Notes: a model not told the origin generated them from the letters alone. 64,000 nucleotides of DNA from JBQTHD01 sp052390275 (GCA_052390275.1 JBQTHD010000027.1:17212-81211); one strand, 5' to 3'. Positions 52,433 to 60,964 are shown, counted from the first letter of the stretch. Numbers and translations: made by a program.

Positions 52433-53194
52433 ATGACCGATCTACGCACTGCGGCCAACGTCGCTCTCCCGCCCGAGCGGCAGGCATCGCGCAATCTGGT
52501 TGTGTTGTTGCTGGACGCGTCGGGGTCCATGCAGGAGCCTGGTTCCAGCCGCCGAGTTCCCCGGATCGACGAGCTGAACAACGCCCTGCAGTCCTTCGCA
52601 GCGGAGGACATGCACGCCATCCCCCAGTTGGAGGCCAACGGTGAGATCGCCATCGGGGTGTTCTCCGGCATGGGTTTCCAATGGCTGGACCTGGGCCAGG
52701 GCGACTCCCGCCCTCCCGAGCCCTTTGCCTACGCCGCCTATGTGAATCGGATCCCGGCGCTGGTGGCCTCGGGTGCCACCCCCATGGACCAGGCCATCCT
52801 GGGGGCGTTGGAGGCCATCGGCCGTCGGAAGCGGTCGCTGGCCAACGAGGGCCGGACCCATGAGTCCCGACCCATCGTCTTTTTGTTGACCGACGGCCAC
52901 CCCACCGAACCCATGCACGACGCATTGACGGCCCTGCGGGAGGCGGAGAGATCCAAGGCGGCTCTGTTCTTTGCCCTGGGTACGGGGCAGGCCCGCACCG
53001 ACTGGCTGGAGTTGATCGCCCCCGAGGCCCACTACCCGTTGCGCAATCGGCCCTTGCGGTCCTACCTGGAGTTCGTGTCCACCAGCATGAGCGCCATATC
53101 AGGAATCGATGATTCCGCCGAAGCCATCTACCGGACGGTCCGGGTGGCGAACAGCCGGGCCAACCAGATGGCTCAGGATTTCCTAGAGACCTGA
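52433..53194 (+). CDS. TerY/YegL-like von Willebrand factor A domain protein
   Basis: The 253-residue cytoplasmic vWA protein has an intact MIDAS: DASGS at 28-32, the Thr in ASGATPMDQAI and the Asp in FLLTDGHPTEP. It resembles TerY/YegL rather than secreted vWA adhesins. It heads a triad with a PP2C phosphatase (TGATG overlap) and a kinase, as in the TerY-P module. A TAGCGT box at 52417-52422 may be the -10 element, leaving a very short leader. A GTG four codons upstream is an alternative start. Confidence 0.88.
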   Translation: MTDLRTAANVALPPERQASRNLVVLLLDASGSMQEPGSSRRVPRIDELNNALQSFAAEDMHAIPQLEANGEIAIGVFSGMGFQWLDLGQGDSRPPEPFAYAAYVNRIPALVASGATPMDQAILGALEAIGRRKRSLANEGRTHESRPIVFLLTDGHPTEPMHDALTALREAERSKAALFFALGTGQARTDWLELIAPEAHYPLRNRPLRSYLEFVSTSMSAISGIDDSAEAIYRTVRVANSRANQMAQDFLET

Positions 53195-54159
53195 TGACGC
53201 GCCGACGGAGGTGGGCTCACGCAAGCCTGACCGTCACCGGTAGCAGCCACCTCCGCACTGGCGCTCCCGGCGCCGATTCCGCGGGATCCGTCGCGGTGGG
53301 CCGGGAGGAAGTAATCCTGGTGGTGGCCGACGGTGCCGGGCGGTCGTGCGTGGGCCACCAGGCCGCAGCCCTGGCCGTCGAACTGGCCCTGGACGCGGCC
53401 TCCCGGTGTCAGGGCCTGGGAACCAATGCCGCCCCGGCGGAGAGGGTGGCGGCGGTCGACGATCTGTGTTCGGAGGTGGTGGGGCGATTCCTGACCGAAG
53501 CCGCCACCCGGGACACAGATTCGAACCTTCCGAGAGACCCCACCAACCGCATGGGTCCGAGTGGTTCAAAGGACCGTTCCGACGTCGCGGGCGGCCGGAG
53601 TTGGGACACCACCCTGGCCCTGGCCTGGGTCAGTCCCCAGGCTGTGGCCTGTGCCGCCATCGGGGACGGATTCCTGGTGGGGACCGACCGATCGGGTGGT
53701 GCTCATCTGCTGATGGCCCCGCGGGCTCCGGGGGCCATGGCCAACGAAACCAGCTTCGTTTCCGTTTCGGCCCAGCCTCGGCTGCGGGTCATATGGGATC
53801 CCGATCTGGTTGGGCTGGTTCTGTCCACCGACGGCCTCGAGCCCTTTCTGGAAGCTCACCAACGCTCGACGGCATCACCGGAGACCGACGCCGGGGGCCA
53901 CGGAGGCGGACCCGGGTCCCACGGAGGGCAACCGGCCCCCGCCCCCGGCGGCGAACATGAAGCCTCAGCGGCCCGGGGTGGCGTGCGGGTGGATGGCCGG
54001 TTGGCGATCGAAATCCGGCCAGCCCCGGAGATGTTCGCCAACCTCGTCGAGGACCTCCGGCGGGGGGCCAGCCCCGACCAGGTGGCGGCGGTACTGGCCA
54101 CCGCAGACGTACAGAGCCGAAAAGGCGACGACATAGGGCTGGCCCTTGCCTTCCGATAA
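53194..54159 (+). CDS. PP2C-type protein phosphatase (YegK-like) of the TerY-P triad
   Basis: The 321-residue protein is a divergent PP2C. Metal-binding landmarks are Asp46 in VVADGAGR, the Asp of AAIGDGFLVG, STDGLEPFL, and the terminal KGDDIGLALAF. A Gly/Pro/His-rich insertion of about 45 residues lies before the last block. It probably reverses phosphorylation by the kinase encoded next, or acts on the vWA partner. It overlaps both neighbours. Confidence 0.82.
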   Translation: MTRRRRWAHASLTVTGSSHLRTGAPGADSAGSVAVGREEVILVVADGAGRSCVGHQAAALAVELALDAASRCQGLGTNAAPAERVAAVDDLCSEVVGRFLTEAATRDTDSNLPRDPTNRMGPSGSKDRSDVAGGRSWDTTLALAWVSPQAVACAAIGDGFLVGTDRSGGAHLLMAPRAPGAMANETSFVSVSAQPRLRVIWDPDLVGLVLSTDGLEPFLEAHQRSTASPETDAGGHGGGPGSHGGQPAPAPGGEHEASAARGGVRVDGRLAIEIRPAPEMFANLVEDLRRGASPDQVAAVLATADVQSRKGDDIGLALAFR

Positions 54160-55582
54160 CCAGAGCTACTTCCTCCAGGGCTCCTATCGCCGGTTGGAGG
54201 TGACCGCCGGAGAGCTGCTCGGGCGCGGCCGAGCAGCCGAGGTCTATGCGGTATCCGATCCGGCCGAGGCCGCGCCTTTGGCTTTGAAGATGTTCGGCGG
54301 ACCGGTGCCCGACGAGGCGATCCGCCTGGTGGACTTCGCCCAACTTCGTCACCTCGACCAACTGGTGGCATCGGGGGTGAGTGAGGACGACTCCTTTCCC
54401 CTGGTGGCCTGCCCCAAGTGCCTGGTCTACGAGGCGGCTGACAGCACCACGCCGATCGGGCTGGCCGTGCTGCGAACCGACACCACTCGCTTCCTGCCCC
54501 TGTCGTCTTGGCTGGTCTCGTCCCGGGTGCAGCAGGACCTCAGGTTCGCCACCATCGCCTCGATCCGCCTGGCCGAGGCGGTCGAGGCTGTCCACAGTTG
54601 CGGTTTCGTCATCGGTGACGTGTCCGGAGCCAACGTCCTCATCGACTCCGACGGCTTCTGCAACCTGATCGACGTCGATTCCTTCGGGGTGGCCGCACCC
54701 GGAGGCGGGCTGATACTGCGCCCTCGCTTCGTGACCAGCAACTTCTTCGCTCCGGAGCTGCCCACCGAGGGGCCCAGCCTGGCCTCGGACCGGTTCTCGC
54801 TGGCCATGATCATCACCCAACTGCTCCTCGGCGGGGTCAACCCCTTCGGCGGGTCCCACATATCCGAGGCCCGCGACAGCGTGCAGGCCAACATCACCGC
54901 CCACGACTCCTGGCTCTTCGATCCGGACTCATTCAACCTGCCCTCTGAGCAGGGCCAGCACGTCGGCCTGAGTTGCCTGCCGCTTTGGACACACGACCTG
55001 GTGGAAAGGGCTCTTACCGGCCCCGCCGCCGATCGGCCGCCGGCGGGTGACTGGCGGGTGACGCTGCTTCGGGCCAGCACCCAGACCGAGGCCTGCACCA
55101 ACTGCGGATCCGAGCGCTTCCGGGCGGCCGTGTGTCGAAGCTGCGGGGATGGCTGGAAGCCCGCCCGGGGCAACGGTGCCCGCAGGCGTCAGGCTGCGGC
55201 CAGCACCCGACCGGCGCAAACGCGTAGGGCCCCCGGTGCTGGAGGCTCGGTCCGCCACGAAAACGCCGACCAGGTCCCGAACCAGTCGTCTGGGTCGAAG
55301 GCGACGAAGAAGCGTTCGTCGGGCCGTAGCCCACGATCGTCGACGCCAGTGATCGACCGGGGGAACGGGAGCCGGGGGAACGGGAGCCGGGGGATCAGTG
55401 GTGGAAGGGCCAAAAGTCAGGCGAACAGCGGTCGAGGATCGAGTCCGAGGCGACGCGGTCTGCGCCCGGCGGCCCCGGCGCTGGGCTGGCCGGGACGCGG
55501 GACCTGGCTGTCGTGGCCGGTAGTCGTGGTGGGTCTGGTTCTGCTGGTGGTTCTGGGCGCCCTCCTCCTGGCCGGGCGATGA
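54146..55582 (+). CDS. YegI-like protein kinase with zinc ribbon and C-terminal membrane anchor
   Basis: The 478-residue protein has a kinase fold: Gly-rich loop GRGRAAEVY (26-34), Lys48 in ALKMF, catalytic-loop-like GDVSGANVLI (Asp158, Asn163) and metal-site LIDVDSF (Asp176, Asp178). HRD reads IGD and DFG reads DVD, so it is atypical. A CTNCG...CRSCG zinc ribbon (about 317-334), a basic disordered stretch with 15-bp repeats at 55361-55390 and a terminal hydrophobic helix follow. This is the kinase of the TerY-P triad (E. coli YegI is the relative). It starts at TTG within the phosphatase end. Confidence 0.82.
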   Translation: MPSDNQSYFLQGSYRRLEVTAGELLGRGRAAEVYAVSDPAEAAPLALKMFGGPVPDEAIRLVDFAQLRHLDQLVASGVSEDDSFPLVACPKCLVYEAADSTTPIGLAVLRTDTTRFLPLSSWLVSSRVQQDLRFATIASIRLAEAVEAVHSCGFVIGDVSGANVLIDSDGFCNLIDVDSFGVAAPGGGLILRPRFVTSNFFAPELPTEGPSLASDRFSLAMIITQLLLGGVNPFGGSHISEARDSVQANITAHDSWLFDPDSFNLPSEQGQHVGLSCLPLWTHDLVERALTGPAADRPPAGDWRVTLLRASTQTEACTNCGSERFRAAVCRSCGDGWKPARGNGARRRQAAASTRPAQTRRAPGAGGSVRHENADQVPNQSSGSKATKKRSSGRSPRSSTPVIDRGNGSRGNGSRGISGGRAKSQANSGRGSSPRRRGLRPAAPALGWPGRGTWLSWPVVVVGLVLLVVLGALLLAGR

Positions 55583-56014
55583 GTGACGTGGCCGTGGGCC
55601 TACGGCGATGACCGCTTCGGCGGTGGCCGTGGCACCGTGAGGGGTCCGGCCTTCGGCCAGGGACACGATCTCCCTTTGGTTCAGGCTCTGGCCTGGCCGC
55701 CGGGCCTGGAACCGTTGCCGGCCACCGGACCCGGCCAGCCGGCGCCTGGGTTTCGCGGCCGCCTGCTGACCGCAGTGGTCGGCCAACGGGCTTACGCGTC
55801 CGTCCGACCGGAGTCAAAAACGGCACCTGAGGGTGGGTGGTCGGGGCGGACCGGTTCAGAGTTGGTGATTCCGGTGCGTATCGAGGCGGGCAGCGGACTG
55901 ATGGGCGGGGGAGAACTGATGGCGGGGAGCGAGGTTCGCGTGGTCGCCCCCCAGCGCCGGCGGTTCCCAGGGCGAGGGTTTCGAAGCAGGCGACGCCGGG
56001 CAGAGACGGCTTAG
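55583..56014 (+). CDS. Hypothetical protein behind the TerY-P triad
   Basis: This 143-residue frame starts at a GTG one base after the kinase stop and keeps the GC-rich third positions expected of coding DNA. The middle looks beta-rich (GRLLTAVVGQRAYASVRP; SELVIPVRIEAG; GSEVRVVAP) and the end is Arg-rich. I do not recognise the family. Position suggests it belongs to the triad operon. A stem-loop directly at its stop may mark the operon end. Confidence 0.5.
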   Translation: MTWPWAYGDDRFGGGRGTVRGPAFGQGHDLPLVQALAWPPGLEPLPATGPGQPAPGFRGRLLTAVVGQRAYASVRPESKTAPEGGWSGRTGSELVIPVRIEAGSGLMGGGELMAGSEVRVVAPQRRRFPGRGFRSRRRRAETA

Positions 56015-56030
56015 CCCGCACCGTGCGGGC
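56014..56030. other. Perfect 7-bp hairpin at the end of the triad operon
   Basis: GCCCGCA-CCG-TGCGGGC overlaps the last base of the stop codon of the preceding gene. It lacks a T run, so it is a transcript-end or processing hairpin rather than a clear intrinsic terminator. Confidence 0.4.
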
Positions 56031-56055
56031 CTACTCGACATCGAGGAGGACTGCC

Positions 56056-56250
56056 ATGGCCAAGGTCGACGAATCTGGTCAACCCCTGAGCGACGCCCCC
56101 GAAGGCCCCGACGACCTGCGAGGCGGCAAGGTGCTGGGAGATCCGGCCCTTGACGACGCCTCCGCCAACGGGACCGGTGCAGGCCATTCCGGCGCCGAGT
56201 ACGACACCACCTCCCCCCAACTCCCTGGCGAGCGGGGTTCGGGCGTCTGA
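56056..56250 (+). CDS. Small acidic hypothetical protein
   Basis: A 64-residue frame with a GAGGAGGA Shine-Dalgarno five bases before its ATG. The product is hydrophilic and acidic, rich in Asp, Gly, Pro and Ser, and probably disordered. No family is recognised. It resembles in character the acidic product at 57702-58040. A strong stem-loop follows downstream. Confidence 0.5.
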   Translation: MAKVDESGQPLSDAPEGPDDLRGGKVLGDPALDDASANGTGAGHSGAEYDTTSPQLPGERGSGV

Positions 56251-56310
56251 GCACCTCCCAGCCAGAACGACCACGTCAAGGGATTCACCCCAAGTTGACG
56301 CATCACCAAG

Positions 56311-56336
56311 GGCCCGGCGCCAAAATGCGCCGGGCC
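56311..56336. terminator. Strong bidirectional stem-loop between convergent genes
   Basis: GGCCCGGCGC (56311-56320) pairs perfectly with GCGCCGGGCC (56327-56336) around CAAAAT. It separates the small plus-strand gene from the convergent DUF421 gene, whose stop begins at the next base. No T tract follows on either strand, so termination efficiency is uncertain. Confidence 0.5.
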
Positions 56337-56813
56337 TCACTGCTGCGTGGCGGCGTCGGTGTTCGAGACGAAGTCGGTGTTCGAGACGAAGGAGAACTTG
56401 CCGTCGGGCTCGATGACGGCAAAGGAGACCGAACTCAACGACGCTATGCCTTTCTCCCGGGCCGCTTCGGTGAGTTCGTCGAGCGATATCCGCTCTCGGC
56501 GAAGGGCGGCGAGAATGGGCTTTCCGTCTCTGAGCAGGATGACCGGGGTGCCCTCCAGAACCGGTCGCAGGCGGGGGAGGCGAAAGCCCAGAGTTTCCAG
56601 GCCCACCATCAGGATGGCCATGGTGCCGACCGCCAGGACCGCCCCGGTGATGGACATGTCCTCCTGGGTGACGCCCTGCTGCACCAGGTCGCCCATGGTG
56701 ACCACCAGGATCAGGTCAAAGGCGGTCATTTCTGATAGCGCCCGTTTTCCGATGCCCCGGGTGACCACGAACAAGAACACGAAGATGACCGCGGAGCGAA
56801 CGACTATCTCCAC
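56337..56813 (-). CDS. DUF421 (YetF/YrbG-type) membrane protein
   Basis: The 158-residue protein has three N-terminal hydrophobic segments with the diagnostic TRGIGKRALSEMTAFDLILVVTMGDLVQ and then the cytoplasmic DUF421 domain (GTPVILLRDGKP, ERISLDELTEAAREKGI, VSFAVIEPDGKFSF). The family is common in spores and stress-tolerant bacteria, with unknown biochemistry. The GTG start lies eight bases after GGAG, and both are inside a 14-bp tandem repeat. It forms a minus-strand pair with the gene upstream. Confidence 0.85.
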   Translation of the reverse strand: MEIVVRSAVIFVFLFVVTRGIGKRALSEMTAFDLILVVTMGDLVQQGVTQEDMSITGAVLAVGTMAILMVGLETLGFRLPRLRPVLEGTPVILLRDGKPILAALRRERISLDELTEAAREKGIASLSSVSFAVIEPDGKFSFVSNTDFVSNTDAATQQ

Positions 56814-56855
56814 TGGTTCATCTCCACTGGTTCATCTCCACTGGTTCATCTCCAC
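56808..56855. repeat. 14-bp tandem repeat (three units) spanning the DUF421 start
   Basis: CTCCACTGGTTCAT repeats at 56808, 56822 and 56836 plus a partial unit. On the minus strand it is ATGAACCAGTGGAG. It supplies several ATG and GTG codons, each with GGAG nearby. Because 14 is not a multiple of three, gain or loss of a unit shifts the upstream frames. Confidence 0.9.
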
Positions 56856-56908
56856 CCGAGCCGGAGCTGCCCCCGGGGCTCGGATCGTCATGGGCATGGC
56901 CAAGATGG

Positions 56909-57415
56909 TCATGGCATGACCAAGGTGGAGTAGCCAGCCGCCACCTGGAGTCTGCCTTCCTCCAGAATTTCGCTGCGTCCGACCAGCCTGGTGGCCTGGA
57001 TCCCGGGTTCGATACGAGCATCGAGGTTGACCTGGAACGTGGTTGCGACCGGATCCACTTCAAAACGCCAAATGAGCCGATCCCCGTCGCTGAAGGCTCC
57101 GGTCGGTTCGGGATCCAGGCTGTTCTGGTCAAAAGCTTCGAAGTATTCGGCGGTCGAGGAAATGACCACCTGGCCGGTGGGAAAACCCCTGGCCGACCGC
57201 ACTGTCAAAGACCAGGGCGTTGCCAATCCCGGCCTGGTCACCCGGGCATGGCTCACGATCACCTCGTAGCCGTTGGTTGACTGGGTCACATCGGCTGTTC
57301 GCACACCGAAGGTGCCGGTCAGGCCGACCCCGACAAGAATGATCATGGCCGCCAGAAAAGTTCGACGGCCCACCCGGCCGAGGCCTTCGGTAGCCCCGGC
57401 CGGATAGGTGCTCAT
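56909..57415 (-). CDS. Single-pass membrane-anchored hypothetical protein next to DUF421
   Basis: The 168-residue protein has a short N terminus, one transmembrane helix (TFLAAMIILVGVGLTGTFG) and an extracytoplasmic beta-rich domain (NGYEVIVSHARVTRPGLATP; FEVDPVATTFQVNLDARI; GRLQVAAGYSTLVMP). The name of the family is not known to me. It precedes the DUF421 gene on the same strand, and the two may act together in the envelope. Confidence 0.7.
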   Translation of the reverse strand: MSTYPAGATEGLGRVGRRTFLAAMIILVGVGLTGTFGVRTADVTQSTNGYEVIVSHARVTRPGLATPWSLTVRSARGFPTGQVVISSTAEYFEAFDQNSLDPEPTGAFSDGDRLIWRFEVDPVATTFQVNLDARIEPGIQATRLVGRSEILEEGRLQVAAGYSTLVMP

Positions 57416-57457
57416 CGGGCCACGGTCGCCCCGCCTTGGATCTTGGTCGTAAGCGAC

Positions 57458-57700
57458 TCAGATCTGGTCGTAGCGACGTACCTCGACGACCTCGTCGATC
57501 GGTCGGGCCGGGGCCTGCGTGATGGTGGTCGAGCGGCGGCGGTCACCGAAGATGACCATGTCGACGATGACTCCCAGGGCACCGACGATCATCAGGATCA
57601 CGCCAATGGAAGAAAGGTCCAGACCCTGGACGCTTGCTTCGACCCCGAAGGTCAAGATGGCGCCGAGGGCGATCAGAAAGACGCTGACTCCGATGCCCAT
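57458..57700 (-). CDS. DUF6458-family small membrane protein
   Basis: The 80-residue protein begins MGIGVSVFLIALGAILTFGVE and has a second helix (IGVILMIVGALGVIVDMVIF) followed by a basic turn and a charged tail. That is the DUF6458 pattern widespread in actinobacteria. Function is unknown. It lies one base from the end of the upstream gene on the same strand. Confidence 0.8.
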   Translation of the reverse strand: MGIGVSVFLIALGAILTFGVEASVQGLDLSSIGVILMIVGALGVIVDMVIFGDRRRSTTITQAPARPIDEVVEVRRYDQI

Positions 57701-57701
57701 G

Positions 57702-58040
57702 TCAGCCCCGCCGCTTGTTCGGCGTCTCCGGTCCGGGAACCGGCTCGCCCTGATCGACGTGCTCCTCGGGGGGTGGTGCAGGTGCGCCGATCGGTCGAGT
57801 CACGCTCCCGGCCGGAAGGATGGCATCGGGATCTCCCTTGAGCGGCCGCTTCCAACTCTCGAACTCGGTCCCGCCAGGCATGATGCCGCCAGCGGTGAAT
57901 ACGGGACCCCCTCCGCCCGAAGACCCGCTCTTGACCCACTCGTCGGTCTCGGCGATGAGTCCCCTCCCCGGCTCAGCCGGTCGGCGGTCCTCCGGCGGGA
58001 CCGCGCCCTCCGCCAACCCGGGATTGTCGGTCTTGCTCAT
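57702..58040 (-). CDS. Hydrophilic hypothetical protein, Pro/Gly/Glu-rich
   Basis: The 112-residue product starts MSKTDNPGLAEGAVPPEDRR with a GGAGGAGAG Shine-Dalgarno seven bases upstream. It is largely disordered, with a central VKSGSSGGGGPVFTAGGIMPGG. No domain is recognised. It precedes the DUF6458 gene with a one-base gap, so both are probably co-transcribed. The frame is open upstream but the ribosome binding site decides the start. Confidence 0.6.
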   Translation of the reverse strand: MSKTDNPGLAEGAVPPEDRRPAEPGRGLIAETDEWVKSGSSGGGGPVFTAGGIMPGGTEFESWKRPLKGDPDAILPAGSVTRPIGAPAPPPEEHVDQGEPVPGPETPNKRRG

Positions 58041-58460
58041 TGGCTCTCCTCCGTAATGGTTAGAGCGCCTCGCCGTGTCTGGATCTGGCCGTCCGTTTCG
58101 CAAGGAGGGTCCAACTGGACCGGCCAGCCGAGGCACTTCCGCTGTTGATTACGACCGTTCGTTCCCGCATTCACGTCCTCGGCAAACCTGGTCCGAGGTG
58201 TCGCCCGGGGCGCGGGTAGGGAACGGGGGGCCTCACAGCGACACCATCGCCAATCGCCGATGTTGGTCGGATCGGTGACCTACGGTTGAGACGTCGATCC
58301 CGGGTGGCGGAACCGAGAACGACTCAGGCCATGTTCTACCGAACGCCCATAACGCAGGATCAAAGGCCAAACGCAGGATCAAAGGCCAGATAACAAGCCA
58401 GAATCCCGGAGAATGGTTCCGGCGCCGTCGATCAACGGATCGAGACATGGGGGCACGACA
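58041..58460. other. Divergent intergenic region with a 19-bp perfect tandem repeat
   Basis: About 420 bp lie between the hydrophilic protein gene and transaldolase. The region holds a perfect tandem duplication, AACGCAGGATCAAAGGCCA at 58351-58369 and 58370-58388, about 75 bp upstream of the tal start. It could be a regulator site. I found no supported gene, tRNA or terminator in the rest. Confidence 0.45.
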
Positions 58461-59648
58461 TTGACCGCGCAGACGTCCAATGAAGACCAGGACCACCGCA
58501 CCGCACCAACCGTGCCGCCCGCCCCCGCCTCAGATCGGATGGCCGCCCTGCGCCGGGCCGGCGTGGCTGCCTGGGTCGACATGCTTTCCAGGGAGGTGCT
58601 CGACTCCGGTCAGTTCGAGCGTTGGATCTTTGCGGGCGGTATCAGCGGAGCCACCTCGAACCCCACAATCTTCGCTACCGCACTGGCGGCAGAGTCCAAC
58701 TGTTACGACGCTGAACTCGGCCAACTGGTGGCAGCCGGTTGCACCGATTCCCGTGACCTCTTCCTGGCCCTGGCCATCGCCGATGTGGGTCGGGCCGCCG
58801 ATCTCCTGGCCGCGACCCATCACGCCAGTGGCGGAGACGACGGCTTCGTGTCCATCGAGTGCACCCCGGACCTGGCCGATGACGCCCAGGCCACGGTCAC
58901 TCAGGCTTTGGACATCTGGCGTCGTCTGAATCGGTCCAATGTGATGGTCAAGGTCCCCGCCACCGACGCCGGGGTGATCGCCATCCGCCAACTCACGGCC
59001 AGCGGCGTGAATGTGAACGTCACCTTGCTCTTTTCCCAGGAGCGTTATTCGCAGGTGCTGGCGGCCTACACCGATGGTCTCGCCGATCGGGTTGCCGAGG
59101 GCCTGCCCGTCGCTGCAATCCGATCAGTGGCGTCGTTCTTCGTGTCCCGGGTGGACAGCAAGATCGACTCGCGGTTGCCAGAGGAGGTTCCGCTTCGCGG
59201 GCGGGTGGCGATTGCCAACGCCCGCCTGGCCTACGACGCCTGGATCACCCACGGGCTATCGCCCCGGTGGCAGGGCCTGGCGGCGGAGGGCGCCCAGCCG
59301 CAGCGTCTGCTCTGGGCGAGCACCGCCACCAAGAACCGGGCGTATCGGGATGTTCTCTACGTCGAAGAGTTGATCGGTCCCGACACGATCAACACCATGC
59401 CCCCCGCGACCCGGGATGCTTTCGCCCACCATGGCCGGGTGGCCACGACGCTGCCGGGAGACCTTGACACCGCTCGGGCCGACCTGGAGCGACTCGGCCG
59501 GTACGGGGTGGATCTGGCGACGGCGACCACTGAACTCGAGGCCGAAGGAATTGCCTCGTTCAGCACCTCCTACCGTGAACTTCTGGCCGTTCTTGACCGC
59601 AAGGTTCGGGATCTCACCGGGGCGCCGGTCGCTCCGCTAACCCGCTGA
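58461..59648 (+). CDS. tal: Transaldolase
   Basis: Transaldolase moves a dihydroxyacetone unit in the pentose phosphate pathway. The protein of about 395 residues has GISGATSNPTIFATAL, VSIECTPDLADD, and the Schiff-base lysine in RSNVMVKVPATDAGV. NVNVTLLFSQERY, VASFFVSRVDSKID and LWASTATKNRAY follow. This is the long actinobacterial form. The first 25-30 residues are disordered; starts at ATG 58413 or TTG 58461 are both possible, and I use the TTG for its better-placed GGGGG. No tkt, zwf or opcA lies next to it. Confidence 0.9.
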   Translation: MTAQTSNEDQDHRTAPTVPPAPASDRMAALRRAGVAAWVDMLSREVLDSGQFERWIFAGGISGATSNPTIFATALAAESNCYDAELGQLVAAGCTDSRDLFLALAIADVGRAADLLAATHHASGGDDGFVSIECTPDLADDAQATVTQALDIWRRLNRSNVMVKVPATDAGVIAIRQLTASGVNVNVTLLFSQERYSQVLAAYTDGLADRVAEGLPVAAIRSVASFFVSRVDSKIDSRLPEEVPLRGRVAIANARLAYDAWITHGLSPRWQGLAAEGAQPQRLLWASTATKNRAYRDVLYVEELIGPDTINTMPPATRDAFAHHGRVATTLPGDLDTARADLERLGRYGVDLATATTELEAEGIASFSTSYRELLAVLDRKVRDLTGAPVAPLTR

Positions 59649-59736
59649 GGCTGTTGGCGGCGAGGGGTGCCTGAAGGTAGCGGTCGTCTGCCAACCCAAG
59701 AAGCGTGATGAGCCTCTGCGGCGGAGACGCCCGACG

Positions 59737-60939
59737 ATGAGCATCGAAGCTGAACCCGGCACGGGGGAGCAGCGGGCCGTCCCCCCGGTGCCCCGTCGCC
59801 TGTTGCTTCCTCGGCGTATCGAGGACCGGGTCGATCCCGGGCCGCCACGGCCGGTCGCGGTTCCCTGGCTGCTTCGAAGCCTGGCTGGCTGGGGTTGGCG
59901 GCTTTTGGTGGTGGTGGCCGCGGCGGCACTGCTGATCATCGGGCTTCTCAAGCTTTACGTGGTGGTCATCCCCGTGATCCTGGCCCTGTTCCTGGCGTCG
60001 GTTCTGGAGGGACCCACAGCCCGGCTGCGCCGTCGAGGCTGGCCGCCAGCCCTGGCCGCCGCCGTGGTTTTCCTGGGGGGCCTGGGTTCGCTGGTGGGGA
60101 TCCTGGTATGGATCGGAGTCGGGGTGGCCGGGGAGTTCGGGGCCCTGGGGGACAAGCTGACCGAAGGAGCGGAGGTGGCCCGCCGCTGGGCGGAGGGGCC
60201 GCCACTGCGCCTGCCCCCTGAGCGGGTGGCCGAACTCGACGCCGATCTCCGGGGAGCGTTTCGCAGCGGCGTGGCGCGCCTGGGGGAGGGAGCGGCCTCG
60301 GGCGCCCGAACAGCCGGGGAACTCCTGAGCGGTGTGGTTCTCATGCTGTTCACCCTCTTCTTCCTGCTCAAGGATGGCCAGCGCATGGGCGAGTGGATGC
60401 GCCAGCGCCTACCGGATTCCTGCCGTGACGACCTCGTGGCGCTCACCGGAAGTTCCCGATTGATCATGCGGGGCTATCTGGTGGCCACCGGGCTGACGGG
60501 TCTTATCGACGGGGTGCTCATCGGGCTGGCCCTTTGGGTCCTCGACGTGCCGCTGGCCCTGCCGTTGGGTGTCTTGACCTTCCTCGGCGGCTTCGTTCCC
60601 ATCATCGGTGCCTCCGCCGCCGGACTTATTGCCGCGGTGGTGGCCCTGGTGGCCAACGGGCCGGGAACGGCGCTCCTGGTGGTGGGGGCGACCCTTATCG
60701 TCCAGCAGGTGGAGGGAAATCTCCTGCAACCCTTCATCCTGGAAAGGGCCGTTCGCCTGCACCCCCTGGTGACGGTCTGGGCGGTGGCCGCCGGCGTTCT
60801 CATCGGAGGCTTCCTGGGCGCATTCCTCGCCGTCCCCCTGACCGCAATCGCCGTGGTGGTGGTTTCGTACTACCAGCGATCCAATGAGGAGGCGGTTCTT
60901 TACAAGGATCTGACACCCTCTCCTAATCCCACTACGTGA
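59737..60939 (+). CDS. AI-2E family transporter (TqsA/PerM type)
   Basis: The 400-residue membrane protein has about eight hydrophobic helices in the order typical of the AI-2E/PerM family. It includes YVVVIPVILALFLASVLEGP near the first pair, LMLFTLFFLLKDGQRM, and the paired C-terminal blocks LGVLTFLGGFVPIIGASAAG and VQQVEGNLLQPFILERAVRLHPLVT. A 45-residue basic cytoplasmic tail precedes. Members export small molecules or ions. The name does not prove autoinducer transport. Confidence 0.88.
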   Translation: MSIEAEPGTGEQRAVPPVPRRLLLPRRIEDRVDPGPPRPVAVPWLLRSLAGWGWRLLVVVAAAALLIIGLLKLYVVVIPVILALFLASVLEGPTARLRRRGWPPALAAAVVFLGGLGSLVGILVWIGVGVAGEFGALGDKLTEGAEVARRWAEGPPLRLPPERVAELDADLRGAFRSGVARLGEGAASGARTAGELLSGVVLMLFTLFFLLKDGQRMGEWMRQRLPDSCRDDLVALTGSSRLIMRGYLVATGLTGLIDGVLIGLALWVLDVPLALPLGVLTFLGGFVPIIGASAAGLIAAVVALVANGPGTALLVVGATLIVQQVEGNLLQPFILERAVRLHPLVTVWAVAAGVLIGGFLGAFLAVPLTAIAVVVVSYYQRSNEEAVLYKDLTPSPNPTT

Positions 60940-60964
60940 GTGGTTTCCGCAAGACGAGGGGAAC

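Noticed and set aside
55579..55611. Ten-codon ORF overlapping the kinase stop
   Set aside because: Too short to support beyond chance; the 143-codon frame beginning at 55583 is the better candidate.
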